From Bradyrhizobium sp. CSA207 (GTDB lineage: Bacteria; Pseudomonadota; Alphaproteobacteria; Rhizobiales; Xanthobacteraceae), in NCBI RefSeq assembly GCF_029051685.1, contig NZ_JAACFT010000052.1, positions 1 through 43,505 on the forward strand: a stretch of DNA of 43,505 nucleotides. Reading direction: 5' to 3'. Made by a program: the position numbers and the translations under genes. Below are positions 16,825-27,053 of the stretch, in pieces (within the stretch, counting starts at the first letter, position 1; each line of letters begins with the position of its first letter). A model generated the notes under the pieces. It ran no database searches, was not told the origin of the DNA, and was given only the letters and a program-made list of their open reading frames with translations.

Positions 16825-17925
16825 GTGAAGTTCGAAGCAGCAGTCCTGTCCGAATCGCGCGCATCGCTCGCGATCGAATCGCTTGATCTAGCCGCACTTT
16901 CCGACACCGATGTGTTGGTTCGTGTACAAGCAACGAGTCTCTGCCACACCGACCTCGAAGCAACTCATGGCAATTTCGGAACACCGCTGCCTTTCGTGCC
17001 GGGCCACGAGGCGGCGGGCGTCGTCGAGTGGATCGGCAAGTCCGTCACGCAGGTGCAGATCGGCGACCACGTCGTGACGTCATGGAATCCGCATTGCGGC
17101 GAGTGCTATTATTGTGCTCGTCGTCAGCCAATCTTATGCGAGCCATATCGCGAGGGCGCCGCTCGGTCGTATCACTTCGATGGCCGTCCGCGTCTGATGC
17201 GCGAAGACGGTCAACCTGTACATCAGCTGATGTATTCGGGCACTTTCGCCGAAGTTTGCGTGGTTGATCAACGCTGCGCAGTCAAAGTGCCGCGCGAGAT
17301 TCCGTTCAATCGGGCTTGTCTGATCGGTTGCGGCGTGATGACCGGCGTGGGCGCGGCCATGCACATTGCTCAGATTGAAAAAGGCGGGACAGTGACTGTG
17401 ATCGGCTGCGGCGCAGTCGGTTTGTCGGCGGTGCAGGGCGCGCGACTCGCAGGGGCATCGCGCGTAATTGCGGTCGACCTGCGACGTGAGAAGCTCGATC
17501 TCGCCGCGGTAATCGGCGCGACACATACGTTGCTCGCTGATGACGCGTTTGCTTCTTCGCACGCCGAACTCACTGATGGACGGGGCGCCGATTGCGTAAT
17601 CGAAGCCGCGGGAAATCGCGCTGCGTTTCGCGCGAGCGTCGAGATGGTGCGACCCGGCGGTCAAGTCGTGTGGCTCGGCAAGCTGCGGGGAGACGAAGAG
17701 ATGGCATTTCGCTGGGGCACTCTCACAGGCGAGAAGCGAATCGTGCGGTCGAGCTATGGGGGCGCCGTTCCGTGGCGCGATTTTCCTTGGCTCGCTAACG
17801 CATATCTCAATGGCTCACTCAAGCTTGACGAGTACGTTACCTCGACGATCGTGCTCGCCGATGTCAATGCCGGACTTTCACGGCTCGCCGCTGGCGAAGA
17901 CGTGCGCGCGGTGATCGAGTTCTGA
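16825..17925 (+). CDS. Zinc-dependent alcohol dehydrogenase (MDR superfamily)
   Basis: A 366-residue medium-chain dehydrogenase. Catalytic zinc ligands are C40, H61 (with E62) and C169. The structural zinc site has four cysteines (C91, C94, C97, C105) in the CGECYYCARRQPILC block. The NAD(H) fold is GCGAVG at 194-199. The shape is that of class III-like and aryl-alcohol dehydrogenases. The GTG start at 16825 has GAAGGAAA just upstream. The next gene, a MetX-like hydrolase, starts 2 bp after the stop, so they are almost certainly co-transcribed. Its likely role is to oxidise a primary or secondary alcohol in the same local pathway; the substrate is not evident. Confidence 0.9.
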   Translation: MKFEAAVLSESRASLAIESLDLAALSDTDVLVRVQATSLCHTDLEATHGNFGTPLPFVPGHEAAGVVEWIGKSVTQVQIGDHVVTSWNPHCGECYYCARRQPILCEPYREGAARSYHFDGRPRLMREDGQPVHQLMYSGTFAEVCVVDQRCAVKVPREIPFNRACLIGCGVMTGVGAAMHIAQIEKGGTVTVIGCGAVGLSAVQGARLAGASRVIAVDLRREKLDLAAVIGATHTLLADDAFASSHAELTDGRGADCVIEAAGNRAAFRASVEMVRPGGQVVWLGKLRGDEEMAFRWGTLTGEKRIVRSSYGGAVPWRDFPWLANAYLNGSLKLDEYVTSTIVLADVNAGLSRLAAGEDVRAVIEF

Positions 17926-17927
17926 CG

Positions 17928-18977
<1,050 letters not shown>

Positions 18978-19149
18978 TAAGAGCAATCGATCGTACGTCC
19001 GTATGAAAGCCCGATATCGGCGTCGACCCGAGAAACGAAGGCGGTCCACGCCTGGTGCTTCGCAAGAAAACAAGCGAATTCAGATTAAGAAAGCCGGCGA
19101 GGCCGCCGAGCGAGGTAGAATTTCGATTTTGCAGGGTGAAGGTGGATTC

Positions 19150-19958
19150 ATGGTTTCCGAGCTCAATTTTATGGTACCGCTCTTCGTTCCGGCAAACCGG
19201 CCTGAGCGGTTCAAGAAAGCCGCTGCGTCTGGAGCAGACGCCATCATTCTGGATCTTGAGGATGGTGTTCCACGTGAGGCAAAAGACGGCGCGCGTCGGT
19301 CACTTCACCTTCACCTCGACTTTTCTGATTGTCCCGTGCTCATGCGTATCAATGGAATGGGGACACCGTGGCATAGACGTCGCGCTTGTCTCTTCTCTTC
19401 CCATCGACGGAGTCGTTCTCCCCAAAGCTGAAATGGGCAATTCCCTTTTAAGGCTGGTCGCACAGCTGAGACGGCGCTTACCCATAATTACGCTCATTGA
19501 GACAGCTCGTGGGCTGAAGAACGCGTTTGAAATTGCTGCATCCCCTGGGATCGTGCGACTAGCCTTTGGCTCCATCGACTTCTGCGCCGAAATGGGTTGC
19601 TCCCACACGCGCAAAGTCTTGCTTTCCGCGCGATCCAGTTTGGTTCTTGCCTCACGGCTTGCAGGAAAAAGTGCCCCCCTTGATGGCGTCACGATCTCGT
19701 TCGATGGTGCTGACCTTATAAGAGATGATGCCCGCCACTCCCGTGACCTTGGGTTCGGCGGAAAGCTTGCGATCCATCCACGTCAGATTGATGCGATTTG
19801 TGCAGGCTTCCGCCCCGAAGCAGACGAAATCACCTGGGCACAGAATACTTGGGACCGGCGAAGGCGCAGTTGCTGTCGATGGTGTCATGGTTGACGCCCC
19901 GCTCCGAGTTCGTGCTCGATCCATTCTGGCTAGAGCACGGCCGGCGCAGCTCCGCTGA
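19150..19958 (+). pseudogene. HpcH/HpaI aldolase family lyase (CitE / malyl-CoA or citramalyl-CoA lyase-like), two frameshifts
   Basis: It begins MVSELNFMVPLFVPANRP and contains the conserved ADAIILDLEDGVPREAK and VLMRING blocks. Near 19373 the frame is lost and continues in the next frame as DVALVSSLPIDGVVLPK, then PIITLIETARGL (catalytic Glu), LAFGSIDFCAEMGC and GKLAIHPRQIDAI. Near 19845 it shifts again, to ILGTGEGAVAVDGVMVDA and the stop at 19958. All motifs of a CoA-ester C-C lyase are present, so it decayed recently. Sequencing error at both sites is the alternative. An intact copy would cleave a 3-hydroxyacyl-CoA, fitting the surrounding acyl-CoA chemistry. Confidence 0.8.
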
Positions 19959-20800
19959 AAGCCAGCGCATTTCATAAGCGCGCCTAGTTCAATGGGATAG
20001 GCGCAACATGGAGTTTGTTTGGAGCACACTCGGCCAATTCGTGGCCGGCAAATACGGTCGGTTCATCACCGCAGTGCATCGACGTGAATAACCCTGCTCG
20101 CGCTAGCAACTTAGGTGATTGGCAAGCTTCTCGTCGCAAATCGCTCTGAGACCGCGATCTTCAGAGCTCGCGAGTGAGTTAGGGCTGCCGACGTTAGCGG
20201 TTTATGCAGAACAGGACAGCAGCCGCTGTGCCGATTTATGGACGGATGGCGAGTCTTTCAAAGATGGTGTCGACGTGCAAGATCATGGCTGCGGCTTAAA
20301 TGTCTTGCTGGCGCAGACAAACCGTCGTCGAGTCGCAGATGTTATAACACGAAAAGGTAACCATCTACTCGAGCGGCCGAGTTCACGAGTTGCACACTAC
20401 TGGAGAGTCTACCAACGCATGATGGATCGCCACCTCAGGCACGCGGCGGTAATGATTTGGGCAGGCACCTTGAACAGCGACAGCCTCTAGACGGATTAAA
20501 TTAAGCCTGGTTGGGGTCCCATTCGTACTGACGCGGGCTCAATTTGTGCGTACTGATGTGCCGGAGCTGCGCTCTTTGAAGCGTTGGTTGGCATGAGTTC
20601 TTTGGAGCCTGCCTGCGCCGGAAAAACTGCATTCAAAGCGTCAGGCCCGTCAAATTTCTCCGCATTACCGACATATTTTGCCGAAAAACGTCCGAGGCTA
20701 TGTGTCAATTTATTTTGAGGGATATCAACCCGCGCCGTCTGGGGAGTCCTTGGTTGGCAGAAGCGGCCCAGGAATGCTGCGCAAAGCAAGAAGCGGAGGA
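19959..20800. other. 840-bp stretch of decayed DNA before the ABC importer
   Basis: Apart from the biotin-carboxylase scrap at 20115-20241, I recognise nothing here. A frame continues from the scrap to 20490 with no domain. The promoter of the ABC importer operon should lie in the last 200 bp, where an AT-rich patch occurs at about 20660-20725. No operator was identifiable. Confidence 0.4.
20115..20241 (+). pseudogene. Biotin carboxylase / pyruvate carboxylase N-terminal remnant
   Basis: A GTG-started stretch reads GKLLVANRSETAIFRARE and then stops. In another frame it continues SELGLPTLAVYAEQDS. Together these are the unmistakable first 40 residues of biotin-carboxylase domains (KLLVANRGEIA followed by ELG-T-AVYAEQD). 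Nothing further of the carboxylase is seen, so only a 5' scrap with a frameshift survives. It shows that this intergenic region was pieced together from lost genes. Confidence 0.6.
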
Positions 20801-22432
20801 ATGAGGGTGTCGGATTCAGGAGCAGGCGAACTGAAGGTCGAAATCGCCGACATGGAGGTGCTGCCTTGTAGCGAGGCCTTCGGTCGTGGGGCTTCACGGC
20901 GAGAGGTGATGAGGCTCCTCATTGCGGCTGGTATGTCGGCCACGGCGGCCACGCTCCCGATCTTCGCCGGTGCTGCGCGGGCGCAGACTCCGCGCGCCGG
21001 CGGTAGGATCAAAGTCGCGACAGCTACGAGCTCCACTGCCGAGTCGCTCGACCCTGCGAGGGGCTTGACCCAAGCCGACTTTTCGCGCGTCCATATGTTC
21101 TACAATGGGTTGACGTCGTTTGACGAGACCCTGACCCCGAAGCTAAATCTCGCCGAAGAGATCGGGTCAAGTGAGCGCGCGACCGTGTGGAACATTAAGC
21201 TGCGGCGCGACGTTCGCTTTCACGATGGTTCGCCACTCACCTCCGCCGACGTCGTCTACTCTCTGCAGCGCCACAAGGATCCGGCGGTCGGGTCGGCGGT
21301 GCGCAGCCTTGCCGCCCCTATGGACGAGATCGCTGCGACCGGACCGCACGAATTGCGCATTCGCCTGAGTGGTCCGAATGTTGACCTGCCTCTCATCTTG
21401 GGTCTCTGGCAATTCGCGATAGTCAAGGATGGCGCCGCCGAATTTCGCATGGCGAATGGCACTGGCCCGTACAAGTGCCAGGAGTTCCGGCCGGGTGTGC
21501 GTTCGCTCGCCGTGCGCAACAGCGAGTACTTCAAGCCCGGCAAGCCATATCTCGACGAGATCGAGCTTTTCGGGATTGCGGACGAGCCGGCGCGAGTCAA
21601 CGCACTACTCGCGGGCGACGTACAATTGGTCAGCCAGATCAACGCGCGCTCGGCGCAGCGCGTCATCTCCGCGCCAAAATTTGCTCTCTTCGAGACGAGG
21701 TCTGGCGCCTACCACGAACTCGGTATCCGCGTAGATCAGGTGCCTGGATCGAATCCAGACTTTGTGCTGGCGGTGAAGCACATGTTTAATCGCGAGCAGA
21801 TCCGCCGCGTCGTCTACCAGAACTTCGCAGTGATTGCGAATGACCAGCCGATTGATCCGACCAACCGGTTTTACGATCCGAGCCTGCCGCAGCGTCCCTT
21901 CGACCTTGACAAGGCCCGCTTTCATCTGCAGCGCTCGGGTTTCGCCAACCAGACCTTCCCGCTTGTCGTCTCACCCGCCGCGCCGAACTCGGAAGAGCTC
22001 GGACAGCTCCTGCAGCAAAGCGGTCGCCAGATCGGACTTAACTTCAACCTACAGCGCGTGCCGTCCGACGGGTATTGGACGAACCACTGGGGGAAAGACC
22101 CGATGTTCTTCGGCAGTGTCCCCCAAAAAGCGGGTGCCGATATCACGTTCACTCTGTTCTTCAAGGGGGGCGGGGCGTACAATGAGAGTCATTGGAGCAA
22201 CGAACGCTTCGATTCTCTCCTGATCGAGGCTCGCGCTGAGAGTGACACCAATAAGCGTCGCGAGATGTACGGCGAGATGCAGCGCCTCGTTCACGACAGC
22301 TGCGGCGTATGCATCCCAGTGTTCGCGAGCTACCTCGACGCGCACGTCAGCAATCTGAAGGGCCTGCGGCCCATCCCGACCGGCAGCCTGATGGGGTACA
22401 ATTTCGCCGAAAGCATTTGGCTTGACCAGTGA
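20801..22432 (+). CDS. Family-5 extracellular solute-binding protein of an ABC importer (Tat-type signal)
   Basis: A 543-residue periplasmic binding protein of the DppA/OppA/NikA family. An N-terminal twin-arginine-like motif (SRREVMR, residues 32-38) precedes a hydrophobic stretch ending at ARAQT, so export by Tat is likely. The family signature VRFHDGSPLTSADVVYSLQR is present. Start choice is uncertain: ATGs at 20774, 20801 and 20852 are all in frame, and none has an ideally spaced ribosome binding site. The gene opens a four-gene importer operon with a 4-bp overlap to the first permease. Downstream carnitine-type enzymes make a quaternary amine or acyl derivative a reasonable ligand, but the family also carries peptides, opines and metals. 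Confidence 0.9.
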   Translation: MRVSDSGAGELKVEIADMEVLPCSEAFGRGASRREVMRLLIAAGMSATAATLPIFAGAARAQTPRAGGRIKVATATSSTAESLDPARGLTQADFSRVHMFYNGLTSFDETLTPKLNLAEEIGSSERATVWNIKLRRDVRFHDGSPLTSADVVYSLQRHKDPAVGSAVRSLAAPMDEIAATGPHELRIRLSGPNVDLPLILGLWQFAIVKDGAAEFRMANGTGPYKCQEFRPGVRSLAVRNSEYFKPGKPYLDEIELFGIADEPARVNALLAGDVQLVSQINARSAQRVISAPKFALFETRSGAYHELGIRVDQVPGSNPDFVLAVKHMFNREQIRRVVYQNFAVIANDQPIDPTNRFYDPSLPQRPFDLDKARFHLQRSGFANQTFPLVVSPAAPNSEELGQLLQQSGRQIGLNFNLQRVPSDGYWTNHWGKDPMFFGSVPQKAGADITFTLFFKGGGAYNESHWSNERFDSLLIEARAESDTNKRREMYGEMQRLVHDSCGVCIPVFASYLDAHVSNLKGLRPIPTGSLMGYNFAESIWLDQ

Positions 22433-23454
22433 CTGTCATCGCGACATCCTCGGAGGAGCGCCGCGCGCGTCGGCGCGATAGCACTGGGACGGCGGCTATG
22501 TATGCAGCGTTGGTTCGTATCTTGGCGAGCAGAATTGCGATGGCGATGCTGACGCTCGGCTTCGTCTCGATGGCGGTGTTCGCTGGCACCGAGATTCTAC
22601 CGGGAGACGTCGCGGAGGCGGTGCTCGGGCAAAATGCAACACCCGAGGCGGTCGCCGGCCTGCGGCACGCTCTACACCTCGACTACCCGGCCCATATCCG
22701 ATACTTCCTCTGGTTAATTGGGATTTTCTCCGGCGACGCCGGCCGCTCGCTGGCTAACAACCTGCCTGTCACCGAGCTCATCGCGAGCCGGTTGCCGAAT
22801 TCGCTAATGCTCGCCTCGGTGACCGCGGTGGTGTCCGTACCAATCGCGTTGACGCTCGGCATCTCTTCCGCCATCTGGCGCGGGAGCTTCTTCGACCGAG
22901 CCGCGAGCTTCCTCACAATGTCGGTGGTCGCTATGCCGGAGTTTCTGATCGCGACCCTCGCTGTGATCATCTTCGCCGTGAACCTGCGCTGGTTTCCGGC
23001 ACTGTCTTACGCGGCAGGAATGGTGTCGATCAACCAATTCTTCAACCAGTTCGCGCTGCCGGTGTTCACGCTGAGCTGCGTATTGATCGCGCTGATGATG
23101 CGCATGACGCGCGCCGCGGTGATCGACACGCTGCGGTCGCCCTATATCGAAATGGCGGTGCTGAAGGGCGCGCGGCCGATTCGACTGGTGCTAACGCACG
23201 CGTTGCCGAACGCGATCGGCCCGATCGCGAACGCCGTCGCGCTTAGCCTGTCGTACCTTCTCGGCGGCACCGTTGTCGTCGAGATCGTCTTCGGCTATCC
23301 GGGCCTCGCGCGTCTTCTGGTCGATGCCGTCTCCAACCGCGACATGCCGGTCGTGCAGGCCTGCGTGATGATCGTCTGCTCCGCCTATCTCTTCCTTGTC
23401 ATCCTTGCCGATATCGCTGGCGTCCTATCCAACCCGAGGCTTCGTTACAGGTGA
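22429..23454 (+). CDS. ABC importer permease, DppB/OppB type
   Basis: A 341-residue inner-membrane permease with several hydrophobic segments. The cytoplasmic coupling loop reads YIEMAVLKGARPIRLVLTHALPNA, containing the EAA-like motif. Its GTG start overlaps the binding-protein stop in a GTGA arrangement. An ATG at 22498 (MYAALVRILASRIA) is an alternative that would remove a basic 23-residue extension and give a more typical N-terminus. It forms the translocation channel together with the DppC-type permease that follows. Confidence 0.92.
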   Translation: MTVIATSSEERRARRRDSTGTAAMYAALVRILASRIAMAMLTLGFVSMAVFAGTEILPGDVAEAVLGQNATPEAVAGLRHALHLDYPAHIRYFLWLIGIFSGDAGRSLANNLPVTELIASRLPNSLMLASVTAVVSVPIALTLGISSAIWRGSFFDRAASFLTMSVVAMPEFLIATLAVIIFAVNLRWFPALSYAAGMVSINQFFNQFALPVFTLSCVLIALMMRMTRAAVIDTLRSPYIEMAVLKGARPIRLVLTHALPNAIGPIANAVALSLSYLLGGTVVVEIVFGYPGLARLLVDAVSNRDMPVVQACVMIVCSAYLFLVILADIAGVLSNPRLRYR

Positions 23455-24317
23455 GTTCATATCATATGATCGCGGCCCAAAAAGCGCCTGCCTCAGCGCG
23501 CCGCCGTCTCCGACTGCCGCTCGCCGGCATAATCGGTGCCGGCATCGTCGCCTTCTGGGTTTTGATGGCGATCATTGGACCTTACATCGCGCCGCATGAC
23601 GTCGGTGCGCTGATTGACAACGACCTGTTCGGCCGGATGCGCTGGGGCCTGCCGCTTGGCAGCGACTATCTCGGCCGCGACGTCCTGAGCCGTATTCTCG
23701 TCGGCACACGCTACTCAATCGGCGTCGCCGCTGCCGCGACTTTCCTCGCAATTCTGATGGGCGGCACGCTCGGCATGCTTGCCGCGGTTTCGCGCTCTGC
23801 CGTCGACATGGTGCTCAGCCGCTTCTTCGACATGTTAATCTCGATCCCAAGCAAGATGTCGGCGCTCGTCGTTATCGCGGCGCTCGGCTCCTCGATCCCG
23901 GTGTTGATCGCCACGGTCGCCGTGATCTACACGCCTGGCGCCTTCCGCATCTGGCGCGCGCTCTCAGTCAACGTTAACGCGCTCGACTTCGTCGAGGTGG
24001 CGCGCGCCCGGGGCGAAGGTACCGCCTACCTTATCCGCGAGGAGATCCTGCCGAACATCCTCGGCCCCGTGCTTACAGATTTCGGCCTGCGCTTCGTCTT
24101 CGCCATTCTGCTCCTCTCGAGCCTTTCCTTCCTCGGCCTCGGCATACAGCCGCCGAACGCCGACTGGGGTTCGCTCGTGCGCGAGAACATCAACGGCCTC
24201 GCCGATGGGGCGCTCGCGGTGGTGATGCCGTCGTTCGCGATCGCGACGCTGACGATCGGTATCAATCTCGTAATCGACAATCTGCCAGGCCGCTGGTCCT
24301 CAACTGGAGAACGTTGA
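23451..24317 (+). CDS. ABC importer permease, DppC/OppC type
   Basis: A 288-residue permease with the N-terminal hydrophobic segment characteristic of DppC proteins (AGIIGAGIVAFWVLMAIIGPY). The conserved PLGSDYLGRDVLSRI segment appears here as LPLGSDYLGRDVLSR, followed by the coupling loop VEVARARGEGTAYLIREEILPN. It begins with GTG in a GTGA overlap with the upstream permease and ends in a one-base overlap with the ATPase. These overlaps imply translational coupling of the whole importer. Confidence 0.93.
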   Translation: MSSYHMIAAQKAPASARRRLRLPLAGIIGAGIVAFWVLMAIIGPYIAPHDVGALIDNDLFGRMRWGLPLGSDYLGRDVLSRILVGTRYSIGVAAAATFLAILMGGTLGMLAAVSRSAVDMVLSRFFDMLISIPSKMSALVVIAALGSSIPVLIATVAVIYTPGAFRIWRALSVNVNALDFVEVARARGEGTAYLIREEILPNILGPVLTDFGLRFVFAILLLSSLSFLGLGIQPPNADWGSLVRENINGLADGALAVVMPSFAIATLTIGINLVIDNLPGRWSSTGER

Positions 24318-26221
24318 TGGCACCGGTGGTGAAGGTCGAAGGGCTGCGCGTGACCGCGCGTGACGGGCGCGGCCAGCAGAACGTCATTGTCAACGACGTC
24401 AGCTTTGAGGTGAACTCTGGTGAGATCATCGCACTCATCGGCGAATCCGGCTCGGGCAAGACGACGATTGCCTTGTCGCTGATGGGTTATGCCCGTTCCG
24501 GCACCCGCATCGCCGGCGGCAAGGTTACCTTCGATCGGCGCGAAATCCTCTCACTCACCCAGCGCGAGCTGTCGTCCTTGCGGGGCCGAGACATCGCCTA
24601 TGTCCCGCAGAGCGCGGCGGCCTCATTCAATCCCGCTAAGCCGCTCCTGAAGCAGGTGATTGAGAGCTCGCAGATCCACCGCGTCATGGCGCCGGCCGAG
24701 GCACGTGCCAAGGCGGTCTCGCTGTTTCGGGAACTGGGGCTGCCCAATCCAGAGCTTCTGGGCACGCGCTTTCCGCACCAAGTCTCGGGGGGGCAGCTGC
24801 AACGCCTACTCGCGGCGATGGCGCTTGTCACCGACCCGAAGCTCATCATCTTCGACGAACCGACCACCGCACTCGACGTGACGACTCAGATTGAGGTGCT
24901 GCGCGTCTTCAAGAAGGCGATCAAGGAGCGCGGCAGGACTGCAGTGTACGTCTCGCACGATCTCGCCGTAGTCGCGCAGATGGCCGACCGCATCATCGTC
25001 TTGCGCGACGGCGCGATCCAGGAGGTGAATGCGACCCAGTACATCCTGACCGCGCCGAAGAGCGACTATACCAGGACTCTCCTTGCCGCCGCCGAGCCGC
25101 AGGCGCGCGCGGTGACCCGGCAAGCGAGTGGAACGGCCGCAGCGTCCGTCATCGAGGTAAAGAACATCGTCGCGGGTTATGGCGCGCGTGACCGCGAAGG
25201 CTTTCCGGCGGTACCTATCTTGCGTGATGTATCCTTGGCTATTCGCCCCGGCACTACGCTCGGCGTCATCGGCGAATCGGGCTCTGGCAAGAGCACGCTC
25301 GCACGCGTCATCGCCGGTCTCCTGCCGGCAGCGCGCGGCGAGGTCCAGCTCAACGGCGTGGCCTTACCGAAGAGCGCCGCAGCGCGCACGCGCGACCAGC
25401 TGCGCCGCATCCAGATCGTATTCCAGATGGCCGACACTGCGCTCAATCCGGCGCGCCCGATTGGCCGCATCCTCGGTCGCCCGCTCGAGTTCTACCACGG
25501 ACTCCGCGGGGCGCGGCGTGCGCGCCGGGTCGCCGAGCTTCTCGAGATGGTGCGTCTGCCGGCAACGATGGCCGAGCGCTACCCAGGCGAGCTCTCGGGC
25601 GGGCAGAAGCAGCGTATCAACCTCGCCCGCGCTCTCGCAGCAGAGCCGAGCCTTATTCTCTGCGATGAGGTAACTTCTGCGTTAGATACGGTTGTCGGTG
25701 CCGCAATTCTCGATCTTCTTGTCGAATTACAACGCGAACTCGGCATCGCCTACCTCTTCATCAGCCACGATCTGTCGACGGTAAAGGCGATCTGCGACGA
25801 GGTCATGATCCTCTACGCCGGGCAGATAATGGAGCACGGGACACGCGGCGCGCTGTGCCAACGCCCGCTGCATCCCTATTCGGAGCTCCTAATTTCCTCG
25901 GTGCCGGAGCTGCGCCAGGGTTGGCTCGAGGGCATCAGCGAAACCGTTTTGAAGGAGGCCTCAGGCGGCATCGTGCGCCGCGCCGGAGCGGCCTGTAGCT
26001 TCTTCGAGCGCTGTTCACTGCGTATCCCCGGCCGCTGCGATGTTGAGCCGACGCCGCTGCGCCGCTTCTCGAAGGGGGCCGATATCCGCTGCCAGCGCAC
26101 GGAAACGGAGCTAATCGAGCTTGCCGCGCAAAGGGACGCGAACGAAATATCCGGGCGACCCGAAATCAGTGAACCGCGTGATTTCGGTCCCGGACGCGGT
26201 GCGCAGCTAATCGCCTGGTAA
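24317..26221 (+). CDS. Fused double ATPase of the ABC importer (DppD-DppF type)
   Basis: A 634-residue protein with two complete ABC cassettes. Cassette 1 has Walker A GESGSGKTT (42-50), signature VSGGQLQR and Walker B LIIFDEPTTALD. Cassette 2 has Walker A GESGSGKST, signature LSGGQKQR and Walker B LILCDEVTSALD. The C-terminal oligopeptide-transporter segment with cysteines (CSFFERCSLRIPGRC) is present. One polypeptide thus replaces separate DppD and DppF subunits. The ATG at 24317 shares one base with the permease stop. A TTG three bases earlier is an unlikely start. Confidence 0.94.
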   Translation: MAPVVKVEGLRVTARDGRGQQNVIVNDVSFEVNSGEIIALIGESGSGKTTIALSLMGYARSGTRIAGGKVTFDRREILSLTQRELSSLRGRDIAYVPQSAAASFNPAKPLLKQVIESSQIHRVMAPAEARAKAVSLFRELGLPNPELLGTRFPHQVSGGQLQRLLAAMALVTDPKLIIFDEPTTALDVTTQIEVLRVFKKAIKERGRTAVYVSHDLAVVAQMADRIIVLRDGAIQEVNATQYILTAPKSDYTRTLLAAAEPQARAVTRQASGTAAASVIEVKNIVAGYGARDREGFPAVPILRDVSLAIRPGTTLGVIGESGSGKSTLARVIAGLLPAARGEVQLNGVALPKSAAARTRDQLRRIQIVFQMADTALNPARPIGRILGRPLEFYHGLRGARRARRVAELLEMVRLPATMAERYPGELSGGQKQRINLARALAAEPSLILCDEVTSALDTVVGAAILDLLVELQRELGIAYLFISHDLSTVKAICDEVMILYAGQIMEHGTRGALCQRPLHPYSELLISSVPELRQGWLEGISETVLKEASGGIVRRAGAACSFFERCSLRIPGRCDVEPTPLRRFSKGADIRCQRTETELIELAAQRDANEISGRPEISEPRDFGPGRGAQLIAW

Positions 26222-26489
26222 CCGTAAAAATAATTTCAGACACAAGGGTCTTGGAATGGGTAGTCGAATTACGGGCGGAAATCTTCATTCGGCGCCACGC
26301 ACGTCGGTCGAGGAATTTAGTGCAGAATTTGGCCATGCTCGCCTCCGACCGCAGCGGCTGCACGGCGGAAAGCTTCACGCTTTGTCCATTGGCCGAAGGC
26401 AACCTCGATGTCATCACCGACCCACTGAGAGCCGGCCGGATCCCGGAAGTTAGGCATTGAGCGGCCGAGCGAAGTGCCTGGAGGAAGCG
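26222..26489. other. 270-bp spacer between ABC importer and thioesterase
   Basis: A plus-strand frame at 26251-26460 is open but has no recognisable domain and no clear ribosome binding site. I regard it as non-coding or decayed. An AGGAGG-like site (GGAGGAAG) directly precedes the thioesterase ATG at 26490. No terminator is evident, so the importer and the carnitine-type genes may share a transcript. Confidence 0.35.
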
Positions 26490-26960
26490 ATGTTCATCTA
26501 CCGCTGTCACGTTCGGACACCTTGGCTTGATATGAACGGGCACATGAATGCCCGCACATACTTCGAGGTGTTTTCAGATGCCGGCGACCTCGCGTTGCGA
26601 GACTTGGGGTTTGACCTGTCCTACCTCGCTGGAGGGCATTCCGTTTTTACGGGCGATGTCCATATCACCTACGGTCGCGAGATCCTTGCCGGAGGAAGCC
26701 TGACGGTCGCCACGCGCATCCTTGATCTCGACGTTAGGCGTTTCGTGCTCCACCAAGAGATGACAGACGACCGCAATGGTGCGCTGGCGGCGACGGCGGA
26801 GCAGCTTCAGCTCAACGTCGGTGTGGTGAGCCGGAAGGTTGAGCCGTTCTGCCCCGAGATCTTCGAGCGCCTCCGGCAAGCGCGGGGCGGCCAGGGTGCC
26901 AGCCCGCCACGGAATGTCGGCCGCGTGGCGTCTCTCATCGCAGGTGCGCCGGCCCGATGA
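26490..26960 (+). CDS. cdhC: Hotdog-fold acyl-CoA thioesterase, betainyl-CoA thioesterase-like
   Basis: A 156-residue single hotdog domain of the 4-hydroxybenzoyl-CoA/YbgC type. The active-site motif is LDMNGHMNARTYFEVF, with the catalytic aspartate at D14 and the H-M-N turn after it. In pseudomonad and rhizobial carnitine clusters a thioesterase of this type (CdhC) hydrolyses betainyl-CoA to glycine betaine, next to a carnitine dehydrogenase and a BKACE enzyme. Both follow here on the same strand. The ATG at 26490 has GGAGGAAG immediately upstream. The gene symbol is inferred from neighbours rather than from diagnostic residues. Confidence 0.75.
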   Translation: MFIYRCHVRTPWLDMNGHMNARTYFEVFSDAGDLALRDLGFDLSYLAGGHSVFTGDVHITYGREILAGGSLTVATRILDLDVRRFVLHQEMTDDRNGALAATAEQLQLNVGVVSRKVEPFCPEIFERLRQARGGQGASPPRNVGRVASLIAGAPAR

Positions 26961-27053
26961 GCGGGCGCTCCACCATCGTGCGCGGCGGCGCTGCTCGCCG
27001 AAGCATCGGCGGGAGGATCTTCGTGCACTCCCGATGCCAGAGAGGACTCACCG

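Noticed and set aside
19975..20020. tRNA-like string AGTTCAATGGGATAGGCGCAAC
   Set aside because: It resembles a D-arm sequence, but no anticodon or T-arm follows and no cloverleaf can be drawn.
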